A DNA stretch of 64,000 bases, from the NCBI RefSeq assembly GCF_014208105.1, contig NZ_JACHMQ010000001.1, positions 6,200,001 to 6,264,000 of the forward strand, written 5' to 3'. Of this stretch, positions 8,385 to 15,969 are shown in pieces. Each line of letters begins with the position of its first letter. Position 1 is the first letter of the stretch. Position numbers and translations under genes: made by a program. The notes below the pieces were generated by a model that was not told where the DNA came from, ran no database searches, and worked only from the letters and a program-made list of their open reading frames with translations. Source of the stretch: Actinomadura coerulea. GTDB taxonomy: Bacteria > Actinomycetota > Actinomycetes > Streptosporangiales > Streptosporangiaceae.

Positions 8385-9551
8385 ATGACACGTCCATCGG
8401 ACGACAAGGGCACGGCCGCCGGCGGTCTCTCCCGCCGCAAGCTCCTCCGGATGGGCGCCGGCGCCGCCCTCGGCGCGGGGGCCGTCGGCGCGGGATGGGT
8501 CGGGTTCAGCCAGGACGGGCGGCAGGCCAGGGTGATGACGGCCGGCGGGCCGGGCGACCCGTCCAGCCCGACGCTCGCGACCAAGGTGAAGAACCTGAGC
8601 GGCCCGGTCGAGACCGGCCCGTTCGCCTCGCCCTGGACCGACCTCGGGATCCCCGTGCGGTGCCCGGACGGCACCATGCTGTTCGTCTGCGGCGACACCT
8701 TCAACGGCGACCACGTGCCGAACCCGGGCGAGCCCGCCGACGACTGGCGCGCCCCGGTGGGCCTGCGCTCCGGCAACGGCGACGTGAACAACCTGCGCAT
8801 CGACGGGAGCGTCGGCGGAGGCCACGCCAGGGCCCTGGTCCACGAGCCGCACAACCCCGTCGGCGACAAGGCCACGACGGCGATCCCGTCCGACGCCTTC
8901 GTCGTGGACGGCGTCATGTACATGCACCTCATGCGCGGAGTCATCTACGACACCCACCACACGGACTTCTGGCGCTCGACCGACAACGGCGAGACGTGGG
9001 AGTACCTGTGCCAGTGGCCGGGCGATCTGCACGGCGGCCAGTTCCAGCAGAAGACCTACGCGGTCGCCGACGACGGGTGGTGCTACGTCCTGTCGTCGGT
9101 CTTCAACCGCGACCGGGACTCGGGGATGCTGCTCCACCGGGTGCGCAAGGAGAGGCTCGGCGACCCGGGCGCCTACGAGCCCTGGGGCTACGCGGACGGC
9201 GGCTGGCGCTGGGGGGCGCCTCCGACCACGGTCTTCGGCGTCCGCAAGTGGGGCGAGATCTGCTTCCGCGCCATGGACGGCAAGTACGTCCTCACCTGGT
9301 TGAACATGAACCCGCTGTCGATCCGGGCGATGGTCTTCCCGCTCCCGACCTCGGACCTGACGCGGACGCTGGAGCAGACGATGATCCTGCCGTCCGCCCC
9401 CGGAGCGGAGGCGGCCAACCTCGTCGCCAGCCCCTACGGCGGCTTCGTCGTCCCCGGGTCGACGTTCGGCAACTTCCACATCATCGTCAGCCAGTGGTAC
9501 GACCCGAGGAACTACCGGATCATGCAGTTCAAGATCAACATGCTCTCCTGA
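8385..9551 (+). CDS. Tat-exported DUF4185 protein
   Basis: A 388-residue secreted protein. The N terminus has a twin-arginine signal (SRRKLLRMG at about 13-21, then an Ala/Gly-rich hydrophobic core). The mature part is a DUF4185 beta-propeller-like domain with sialidase/glycosidase-like repeats: GTMLFVCGDTF near 92-102, DFWRSTDNGETWEYL near 193-207 and RIMQFKINML at the end. The ATG at 8385 is chosen because AAAGG precedes it at good spacing and the Tat signal starts there; the frame stays open far upstream. The reaction is unknown. A role on extracellular glycans is possible from the fold only. Confidence 0.85.
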   Translation: MTRPSDDKGTAAGGLSRRKLLRMGAGAALGAGAVGAGWVGFSQDGRQARVMTAGGPGDPSSPTLATKVKNLSGPVETGPFASPWTDLGIPVRCPDGTMLFVCGDTFNGDHVPNPGEPADDWRAPVGLRSGNGDVNNLRIDGSVGGGHARALVHEPHNPVGDKATTAIPSDAFVVDGVMYMHLMRGVIYDTHHTDFWRSTDNGETWEYLCQWPGDLHGGQFQQKTYAVADDGWCYVLSSVFNRDRDSGMLLHRVRKERLGDPGAYEPWGYADGGWRWGAPPTTVFGVRKWGEICFRAMDGKYVLTWLNMNPLSIRAMVFPLPTSDLTRTLEQTMILPSAPGAEAANLVASPYGGFVVPGSTFGNFHIIVSQWYDPRNYRIMQFKINMLS

Positions 9552-9559
9552 GCGGGACC

Positions 9560-9688
9560 GGGCGCCGTCCCCGGACGGCGCCCGTCTCCGCCCGACCGCC
9601 CGCGGACGAGGCAGTGGCCCTGTCCGCGGGCGGTCTCCTCGTGTCATGACGCCGCCGGCAGGCCGGGCGTCACCCGGCCTGCCGGCGG
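9560..9688. terminator. Three consecutive hairpins between convergent genes
   Basis: Stem 1 pairs 9560-9570 with 9573-9583 (GGGCGCCGTCC). Stem 2 pairs 9594-9607 with 9622-9635 (GACCGCCCGCGGAC). Stem 3 pairs 9652-9667 with 9673-9688 (CCGCCGGCAGGCCGGG). All three are perfect. They fill the gap between the DUF4185 gene (plus) and the cutinase-like gene (minus, ending at 9716), so they can terminate both directions. Confidence 0.7.
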
Positions 9689-9715
9689 TCGGAACCGCTG
9701 TGCGGACGATGAGGG

Positions 9716-11599
9716 TCAGGCGGCCTCGATGCGCTCGGCGAGCCAGCTCTCCAAGACCTCCAACGCGGGGCGCCCGCTCCCGTCGACGGGCTCGGTGCCG
9801 TACATCACGTGCCGCCGCGTTCCGTAGAACACGGCCGCGTCCAGGCCCTCCTTGACCAGGTTGCCCGGGTTGAGCCGGGTCTTCAGCAGCCGGTCGAGCG
9901 TGCCCTTCGGCAGCGGCACGCCGGCGACGTCCAGACCATGCTCGGTCAGGTCGGTGATCTGGGGGACCAGGGAGAGCAGGTCGACGCCGAAGAAGGCGTT
10001 GAGCGACTTGACCGGGTCGGCCGGGTCGATGGTCGGAGGCCGCTTCGGGTCGAAGTCGTCCAGCATGTTCTGGATGGCGCGCAGGTCGCGGGTGATCCGG
10101 ACCCAGTCGGCGCGGTCGAGGATCGCCAGCGCCTCCCCGACGGCGCGCTCGGGGGAGCCGGGCGGCCACATCGCCAGCAGCGCGGCGAGCGGGGTGAGGT
10201 CGACCCGGTTGGCGGTCTCGGCCAGCGGCATCAGCCGGTCCTCGATCGCGACGAGCGAACGGTAGACCCCGCGCGTGTCGCCCCGCTGGGCGTACACGGG
10301 GACGGCCCGCGCGGCGCGCTGGATCCCGCGGTAGTCGATCCGGCTGATCCCGCCGATGACGTTGCTCGCCTGGGCCAGCAGGGCGACGGGCTGGAGCCCC
10401 TGGATGACCTTGGTGACCTTGGCGACCTGGTCGGCGGGCAGCCCGGTCAGCGGCGCGGCCTTGGCGGCGGCGGCGAGGGCCGCCCGCGCCAGCGCGGCCG
10501 TGTCCCCCGCCTTCGCGGCGGCCTGCACCGCGTCGAGCTCGTTGGCGAGCCCCACCAGGTCGGTCTTGGACAGCGCCTGGAGCACCTGGCCCGCGATCTG
10601 GTTCTGCGAGCCCGGTGGGGAGTTCAGCAGCGTGTTCACCACGACGGGGTTCGCGACCGCGCGGGTGAGCGCCTGCAGCGGGCCGACGAGCCTCGCCAGG
10701 TCGCCGGCCGTGCGGGCCGCCCCGGTGGTGTCCTTGCCGCGCGCCTGGCCGGTCAGCGTCTTCACGCCGTTGGGGACGGCGGTGAGGTCGGCGGGCCTGC
10801 CGTTGACGGTGCCGAGGTCGGTGGAGAGCTCGCGCTCCGCCGAGCCTTGCAGGTTGGCGATGCCGACACGGCTCAGCACGGTGCCGAGGGTTGCGGTGAG
10901 CTCGTTCTCCTCCGGCAGGGCGCAGTACAGGTCGCCCTTGAGGCACACGTTCGCGACCCGTCCCGACAGCTCGCCGAAGCCTCCCGGCCGCGGCCCGGCG
11001 AGGCCCCGGGTGCCGGGGAGCGGGTCACCGAGGTTCACCTCGCCCTTGGTCCCCCTGCCGGGGTCGGCCACGCCCCCGCCCGCGAGGTAGGAGGCGGCCG
11101 GGACCGGTCCCTTCCCGGCCCCGATCTGGGCGGCGACGTCGCCGTTGACGTCCGCGCCCTGGCTGAAGCCGAGCCCGACGAACCGGGTGCCGGGGCAGTC
11201 CCGGGAGATGTCCGTCATCGCCTTGCGGGCGGCGTCGATCCCGGTCTGCTTGGAGTCGTTGTAGGTCTTGCCCTGGTCGAACGCGGTCGCGTTGTAGCCG
11301 ACCCAGTAGGAGGAGATCCGGTTCCCGAACCGCCGTTCCAGCGGCTCGGTGACGCCGCGGAGCATGCCGACGGGCGTGTTCGGGTCGGCGGCCGACGTGG
11401 TCTCCCAGGTCCCGGGCACGACGATCAGCTTGATCGGGGTGCAGGACATGGCCTCGGACGTCCGCGCCGCGTCGACCGGCCCGCCCGTGTTCAGCAGCGG
11501 CACCGCGGCGGCGGCCGCGACCGCTCCGGCCACCGCGACCGCGACGGCCGGTCCGCGGTAGCGCCTCAACGGCTTCCTTGCGTGCAGTCCGGAGCTCAT
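9716..11599 (-). CDS. Secreted cutinase-like alpha/beta-hydrolase with long C-terminal part
   Basis: A 627-residue exported serine hydrolase. Residues 10-35 form a signal/anchor (RRYRG, then an Ala/Val-rich core). The N-terminal domain (about 50-290) is a cutinase/PE-PPE-type hydrolase with the nucleophile elbow GFSQGAD (Ser146) and the preceding strand RFVGLGF. The region from about 300 to 627 is helical, Ala- and Leu-rich and unassigned. Likely substrates are esters of lipids or polymers. The ATG at 11599 overlaps the TGA of the upstream hydrolase gene (TGATG), with GAGGGG just before, so the two are translationally coupled. It is about twice the usual cutinase length. Confidence 0.82.
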   Translation of the reverse strand: MSSGLHARKPLRRYRGPAVAVAVAGAVAAAAAVPLLNTGGPVDAARTSEAMSCTPIKLIVVPGTWETTSAADPNTPVGMLRGVTEPLERRFGNRISSYWVGYNATAFDQGKTYNDSKQTGIDAARKAMTDISRDCPGTRFVGLGFSQGADVNGDVAAQIGAGKGPVPAASYLAGGGVADPGRGTKGEVNLGDPLPGTRGLAGPRPGGFGELSGRVANVCLKGDLYCALPEENELTATLGTVLSRVGIANLQGSAERELSTDLGTVNGRPADLTAVPNGVKTLTGQARGKDTTGAARTAGDLARLVGPLQALTRAVANPVVVNTLLNSPPGSQNQIAGQVLQALSKTDLVGLANELDAVQAAAKAGDTAALARAALAAAAKAAPLTGLPADQVAKVTKVIQGLQPVALLAQASNVIGGISRIDYRGIQRAARAVPVYAQRGDTRGVYRSLVAIEDRLMPLAETANRVDLTPLAALLAMWPPGSPERAVGEALAILDRADWVRITRDLRAIQNMLDDFDPKRPPTIDPADPVKSLNAFFGVDLLSLVPQITDLTEHGLDVAGVPLPKGTLDRLLKTRLNPGNLVKEGLDAAVFYGTRRHVMYGTEPVDGSGRPALEVLESWLAERIEAA

Positions 11600-12768
11600 C
11601 ACTCGCCCCTCAGCGCGCAGTAGGCGTCCTGTGCCGCCGTGACGATCGCGGTGCCCGCCTTGTCGGGGATCATGTTGTAGCGGTTGGTGGCCACGACGAC
11701 CTGGTCCTTGCCGTCCGGGCTCGTCAACCACTGGCTGAAGTAGCCGAGCACGGCGCCGTTGTGCGAGTACGCGGTGCCGCACGGGGTCTTCATCATGATC
11801 ACACCGAGGCCGTAGGGCTTCTCCGGGGACACGGTCTGCTGGAGCTCGCGCTGCTGCGCGGGAGGCAGCAGGCGGCCCGAGGCGAGCGCGCGGGTGAAGT
11901 CGGCGAGGTCCTCCTGGGTGGAGACCATGGCGCCCGCCGCGCCGAACATCTGGACGTTGGAGAACGAGATGTCCCGGATGGTGAAGTAGCCGTGCAGCCA
12001 GTTCCCGTACAGCTTGGGGTCGGCCTCGGGGAACGTGGTGTCGGTGAGGCCGAGCGGCTTGATGATCCGGTTGGTCACCTCGACGGCCGGGTGGTGCCCG
12101 GTCGCGGCCTGGATGATCATTCCGCCGAGGACGTAGTTGGCGTTGGAGTAGTTGAACTTGGTGCCGGGCGCCGACAGCTGCTTGTTGGCCGTGGCGGCCT
12201 TCACCAGCACGCGCGGGTCCCACTTCTCGTAGGGGTTGATGTCGGCGACGTAGGACCCCGAGATCCGCAGGTTGTTGATGTAGTCGGGGAGCCCGCTGGT
12301 GTGGTTGAGCAGCTGCCGGATCGTGATCTTGCGGCCGTCGTTGCCGTTCGCCGCGACCAGGCCGGGCAGCCACCGGTCCACGGTGTCGTTCATCGACAGC
12401 TTGCCCTCGGCCTCCAGTTGCAGCAGGACCGTGGACACGAACGCCTTGGTGTTGCTGCCGATGCGGACCTTCGCCTTCGGGTCGGCCGGCACGCGCATGA
12501 ACATGTCGCCGTGACCGGCCGCGGCGTACTGGGTGTCGGCGCCGCTGCGGACCATCCCGATAACCCCGGGCAGGTGGTGCTCGGACTGGAGCCTGGCCAC
12601 GCGCTCCTGGAGGGCGGCGGCCCGCACGTCGTTACCGGCCTCGGTCTTCGCGCCGGCCGAGGCGATCGTGGCCTCCCGGTCCTGGACGCCCATCGTCACC
12701 GCCGTCACGGTGGCGGCCGCCGCGACCAGCGTCGCGCCGGCGCGGACGAGCAACTTCCGACTTCGCAT
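11599..12768 (-). CDS. Serine hydrolase, beta-lactamase / D-Ala-D-Ala carboxypeptidase (S12) fold
   Basis: A 389-residue exported penicillin-binding-type serine hydrolase. A signal peptide covers about residues 1-28. The SxxK motif is SNTK (Ser105-Lys108), the YxN motif is YSN (207-209) and the third motif appears as HNG within AYSHNGAVLGY near residue 340. It could act on wall peptides, esters or beta-lactams; the motifs do not decide. It is the first gene of a two-gene unit with the cutinase-like gene, sharing one base at TGATG. The SARP regulator gene ends 193 bp upstream, behind a hairpin, so this gene has its own promoter. Confidence 0.88.
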   Translation of the reverse strand: MRSRKLLVRAGATLVAAAATVTAVTMGVQDREATIASAGAKTEAGNDVRAAALQERVARLQSEHHLPGVIGMVRSGADTQYAAAGHGDMFMRVPADPKAKVRIGSNTKAFVSTVLLQLEAEGKLSMNDTVDRWLPGLVAANGNDGRKITIRQLLNHTSGLPDYINNLRISGSYVADINPYEKWDPRVLVKAATANKQLSAPGTKFNYSNANYVLGGMIIQAATGHHPAVEVTNRIIKPLGLTDTTFPEADPKLYGNWLHGYFTIRDISFSNVQMFGAAGAMVSTQEDLADFTRALASGRLLPPAQQRELQQTVSPEKPYGLGVIMMKTPCGTAYSHNGAVLGYFSQWLTSPDGKDQVVVATNRYNMIPDKAGTAIVTAAQDAYCALRGE

Positions 12769-12896
12769 TCGGTCTCCCAGACAATTCGACGATCTTGTCT
12801 GCGACGCTAGTGAGACCCGTTTAAATTACGATGACAGGCGAATATCGAGGCCGCCTCGCCTGTTATTTTCGACGGCACTTCGCGGACATGCCGAAA

Positions 12897-12930
12897 ACGC
12901 GCCGAACGCCTCTGCGGCCGTTCGGCGCGT
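12897..12930 (-). terminator. Hairpin terminator after the SARP gene
   Basis: Perfect 12-bp stem, ACGCGCCGAACG at 12897-12908 against 12919-12930, with a 10-nt loop, about 30 bp after the SARP stop codon. It separates the regulator from the hydrolase pair downstream. Confidence 0.65.
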
Positions 12931-12960
12931 GCTGCCGGAGAAAGGAAAGGTGAACGGCGG

Positions 12961-14937
12961 CTAAAGGAGTGAAGGCGCGCCTGCGACGGCGACCAGACCC
13001 GCCCTGCCCAGGGCCTGCGGCTCCTCCGCGGCGAGTTCTCGCGCGAACAGTGCGAGCAGTCCGTTCAGCCGGTACTGGTGGACGGACGGCTGCTGCACGA
13101 GATTGGCGTCCACCAGGTTCTCCAGCGCCTGCTCTGCCCCCTGCGCCGCCCAGCCGAGGGCCGCCGCCAGAGCACGATGGCCGGATCGGCCGTCCGGTGC
13201 CGCCCCCAAGGCGCGGAACGCTCGCCGCTCGGCGGCGGGAAGCCGGTCGTAGGAGAGCCGGAAAGCCCCTTCCACACTCCGGTCCTCCGCCGTCAGCTCG
13301 CCCAGGCGCCGCCGAGCATCGGCCATTCTTCGCACCAGATGCCCGATCGCCCAGGACGGGCGGCTCTGGATGCGCGCACCCGCGATGCACAGCGCCAGGG
13401 GCAGCCGGTCGCACATGGCCGCGAGCTCCCGCACGGCGACCGGCTCGGCGGCGGCGCGCTCTGCGCCCACGATCCGGGTCAGCAGCGCCTCCGCCGCCTG
13501 CCGGGTGAGCGCCCCCAGCGAGACCCGGCGGTCCGCGTCCAGCCCGACCAGCCGCCGGCGGCTGGTGACCAGCACCCGGCTGCCCGCCCCTGCCGGGAGC
13601 AGCGGGCGCACCTGGTCGGCGCCGGAGGCGTCGTCGAGGACCAGCAGCAGGCGCAGCCCGGCGGTGGCGCTCCGCCAGGACGCCGCGAGCTCGTCCAGGT
13701 CGCCGGACGCGGGCCCGGCGCCGACGGCCCGCAGCAGCCGGCGCAGCGCGCGTTCCGGGGGCACCGCCTCCCGCCGTCCGCTGTGCCCGTGCAGCTCCAC
13801 GAACAGGCAGCCGTCCGGGTGGTCGCGGCGCAGCTCCCGCGCGGCGCGCACCGCGAGCGCGGTCTTGCCGGCGCCCGCGACCCCGTCCACCACCGCCACC
13901 GCGGGCCCGCCCCGGCCGGTGAGCAGCGCCAGCTCGTCCTCCCGTCCGACCAGCTCCCCGACCTCCGCGGGCAGTTCGTCGGGGACGCGCCGTGCGGGGA
14001 CGACCCGCGCGCGCGCCCCGCCTCGCGCCCCGCCTCGGGCCCCGTCGCGCGGAACGAGGTCAAGGGCCGCGTCGTCACCGCGCAGCACCGCCTCGTGCAC
14101 GCGCCGCAGCCGATCGCCCGGCTCCACCCCGAGGTCCTCCACCAGCCGGAGGCGCAGGTGCGAGTACGCGGCCAGCGCGTCGGCCTGGCGGCCGCTCCCG
14201 TACAGCGCCCGCATGAGCAGCGAGGTCAGGGACTCGCTGTGCGGATGCTTGGGGATCAGGGCGTGCAGTTCGCCGACGGCGTCCACGAACCTGCCGAGCT
14301 GGAACTGGCATTCGACCTTCTCCTGCAGGAGGGTGAGCCTGCGCTCCTCCAGCCGCAGGCGCTCCGCCTCCGCGAACGGCCCGGGCAGCCCGGCCAGCGG
14401 CTCTCCCTGGAACAGCCCGAGGGCCTCGTCGCAGGCGCTCGCCGCGGCCGCCAGGTCGCCGGACCTCCTGGCGGCGGCCGCCCCGTCCGCGGTCTCGTCG
14501 AGTCGCATCACGTCGACCGCCGTCCCCCGGCTGACGAAGCGGTAGCCGCCCCGCTCCCGGGCGATCACCGACTCCTGCGCGTGCTCGCCGAGCGTGCCCA
14601 GGCAGCGGCGCAGCCGATGGACGTACACCGGCACGATCTTGCTGCCGGAGCCGGGCGGCTCGACGCCCCAGACGCCGTCGAGCAGCTCCCGCCGGCTCAC
14701 GGTCATGTCCGGGCGCAGCAGGAGCGCGGCCAGGAGGGCCTGCTGCCTGAGCGGGCCGAGGTCGAGCCGGGTACCGCCGCGCCAGGCCCGGACCGGGCCC
14801 AGCACGGTGAAGTCGAGCGGGCGGGGGGCTTGGTCCGGCATCGTGCCCGAGGTCATCGCCATCGCCATCATCAGACCGATCTCTTCGAACTGCTGATCAG
14901 GGACGGTCCGCGCGTGAAGGGGAGCATCGCGGACCAT
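12961..14937 (-). CDS. SARP/AfsR-type regulator with NB-ARC ATPase domain
   Basis: A 658-residue transcriptional activator. An OmpR-like winged helix covers about 40-130 (LDFTVLGPVRAWRG, LLAALLLRPDMTVSRRELLDGVWG). The bacterial transcriptional activation domain spans about 135-285 (AYSHLRLRLVEDLGVEPG). An NB-ARC P-loop ATPase lies about 325-560, with Walker A DGVAGAGKTALAV. The C-terminal TPR sensor of full AfsR proteins is missing. The start is uncertain: ATG 14937 lacks a ribosome site and may be leaderless, and ATG 14871 follows GAAGAGA. SARPs usually control natural-product or wall genes, but no biosynthetic cluster adjoins it. The target is unknown. Confidence 0.9.
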   Translation of the reverse strand: MVRDAPLHARTVPDQQFEEIGLMMAMAMTSGTMPDQAPRPLDFTVLGPVRAWRGGTRLDLGPLRQQALLAALLLRPDMTVSRRELLDGVWGVEPPGSGSKIVPVYVHRLRRCLGTLGEHAQESVIARERGGYRFVSRGTAVDVMRLDETADGAAAARRSGDLAAAASACDEALGLFQGEPLAGLPGPFAEAERLRLEERRLTLLQEKVECQFQLGRFVDAVGELHALIPKHPHSESLTSLLMRALYGSGRQADALAAYSHLRLRLVEDLGVEPGDRLRRVHEAVLRGDDAALDLVPRDGARGGARGGARARVVPARRVPDELPAEVGELVGREDELALLTGRGGPAVAVVDGVAGAGKTALAVRAARELRRDHPDGCLFVELHGHSGRREAVPPERALRRLLRAVGAGPASGDLDELAASWRSATAGLRLLLVLDDASGADQVRPLLPAGAGSRVLVTSRRRLVGLDADRRVSLGALTRQAAEALLTRIVGAERAAAEPVAVRELAAMCDRLPLALCIAGARIQSRPSWAIGHLVRRMADARRRLGELTAEDRSVEGAFRLSYDRLPAAERRAFRALGAAPDGRSGHRALAAALGWAAQGAEQALENLVDANLVQQPSVHQYRLNGLLALFARELAAEEPQALGRAGLVAVAGAPSLL

Positions 14938-15023
14938 GGGATAACTTTGTAATGGGTAGTTGTTCCTTATGTGATGACGCGATGCGGCGATTGGTTCAGA
15001 CCGGCCGCGTGGCGATCGTCACG

Positions 15024-15752
15024 TCACCGCGCGGGCCGCGGCCGCCGGCCCCGGCGGGGCGCCGGCTCGCAGGCGACGGCCCCGGCCGCCTCGGCGCCCA
15101 GCAGCGCCTGCCCGGCGGAGCGCTCGGCGGCCTCGCGCTCGTCCCCGAGCCCGACCAGCAGATTGATCACATGCGGCCCCAGCACGTGCAGGACGCCGCG
15201 GCCCTCCCGGCCGAACACCCCCGTGGTCTCCAGCAGCACGTAGCCGTGGATCACGCACCAGATCTGCCCGGCCACGAGGACCGGGTCGTCCCGGCGGATC
15301 CGCCCGGCGTTCATGGCGCGCCGCACCTGCCGGGGCAGCAGCGCGAAGGCGTCGTTCAGCTCGGCGGCGGTCGCCGGCGTGCCCTCGGCGGTGAGGTCGT
15401 GCCCGAACGACGGCAGCGCCCCCGGCGAGGCGAGCCCGAACATCAGCCGGTAGCGCTGCGGGCTGGCCGCCGCGAACGCCCGGTAGGCCAGCCCGAGGAC
15501 CAGCAGGTCGGTCACGGGGTCGTCGGTGTCGGGCACCTGCCGCAGGTACCGCTCGAAGCGCGCGAACGCCTCCCGGCCGAGCGCCTCGTACATCCCGGCC
15601 ATCCCGCCGAAGTGGGTGTAGACGGCCATCGTGGACGCCCCGACCTCCGCGGCGAGCCCCCGCGCGTTCAGCGCCTCCGGCCCCCGTTCCTCCAGCAGCC
15701 GCATCCCGGCCTCGATCAGCTTCTCGCGCGTCCCCGCCGGCGTCTTGGGCAT
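15024..15752 (-). CDS. TetR-family transcriptional regulator
   Basis: A 242-residue repressor with its helix-turn-helix at about residues 25-55 (ARGLAAEVGASTMAVYTHF) and a TetR_C-type ligand domain (LAYRAFAAASPQRYRLMFGL near 97-116). This combination is common in regulators of the WHG group. The tail after about 220 is Arg/Pro-rich and disordered. The ATG at 15752 lies exactly 6 nt after a TATAAC hexamer, which suggests a leaderless transcript. Its target is not evident. Confidence 0.9.
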   Translation of the reverse strand: MPKTPAGTREKLIEAGMRLLEERGPEALNARGLAAEVGASTMAVYTHFGGMAGMYEALGREAFARFERYLRQVPDTDDPVTDLLVLGLAYRAFAAASPQRYRLMFGLASPGALPSFGHDLTAEGTPATAAELNDAFALLPRQVRRAMNAGRIRRDDPVLVAGQIWCVIHGYVLLETTGVFGREGRGVLHVLGPHVINLLVGLGDEREAAERSAGQALLGAEAAGAVACEPAPRRGRRPRPAR

Positions 15753-15758
15753 GACAAT

Positions 15759-15764
15759 GTTATA
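15759..15764 (-). promoter_or_regulatory. -10 hexamer TATAAC for a leaderless TetR transcript
   Basis: TATAAC, then 6 nt, then the ATG at 15752 on the minus strand. A TANNNT hexamer spaced this way places the transcript start at the ATG, a frequent arrangement in actinobacteria. No clear -35 is seen. Confidence 0.5.
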
Positions 15765-15969
15765 GCGCGCCGCGAACTGTCCCAGGTCAGCTGAACGGCC
15801 ATGTCTTTCTGGTGTGACGGCATCGGTGCTCCAGCGGGGTCAGGCGGTGCCGGGAACACCGGCCCGCTCAGCGGACATGGTCGGGACGACCTTTCAGCCG
15901 GCGCGCGTGACGAGAGGCCACGCTAACAGACATCAATGTCTATTTGAAGGGACCCTGCCGGAAGGACCG

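Noticed and set aside
8220..10946. 908-codon open frame on the minus strand
   Set aside because: It covers the antisense of the DUF4185 gene and an alternate frame of the cutinase-like gene. It crosses three terminator-like hairpins.
13078..14952. 624-codon open frame opposite the SARP gene
   Set aside because: Shadow of a clearly coding SARP/NB-ARC gene; no domain.
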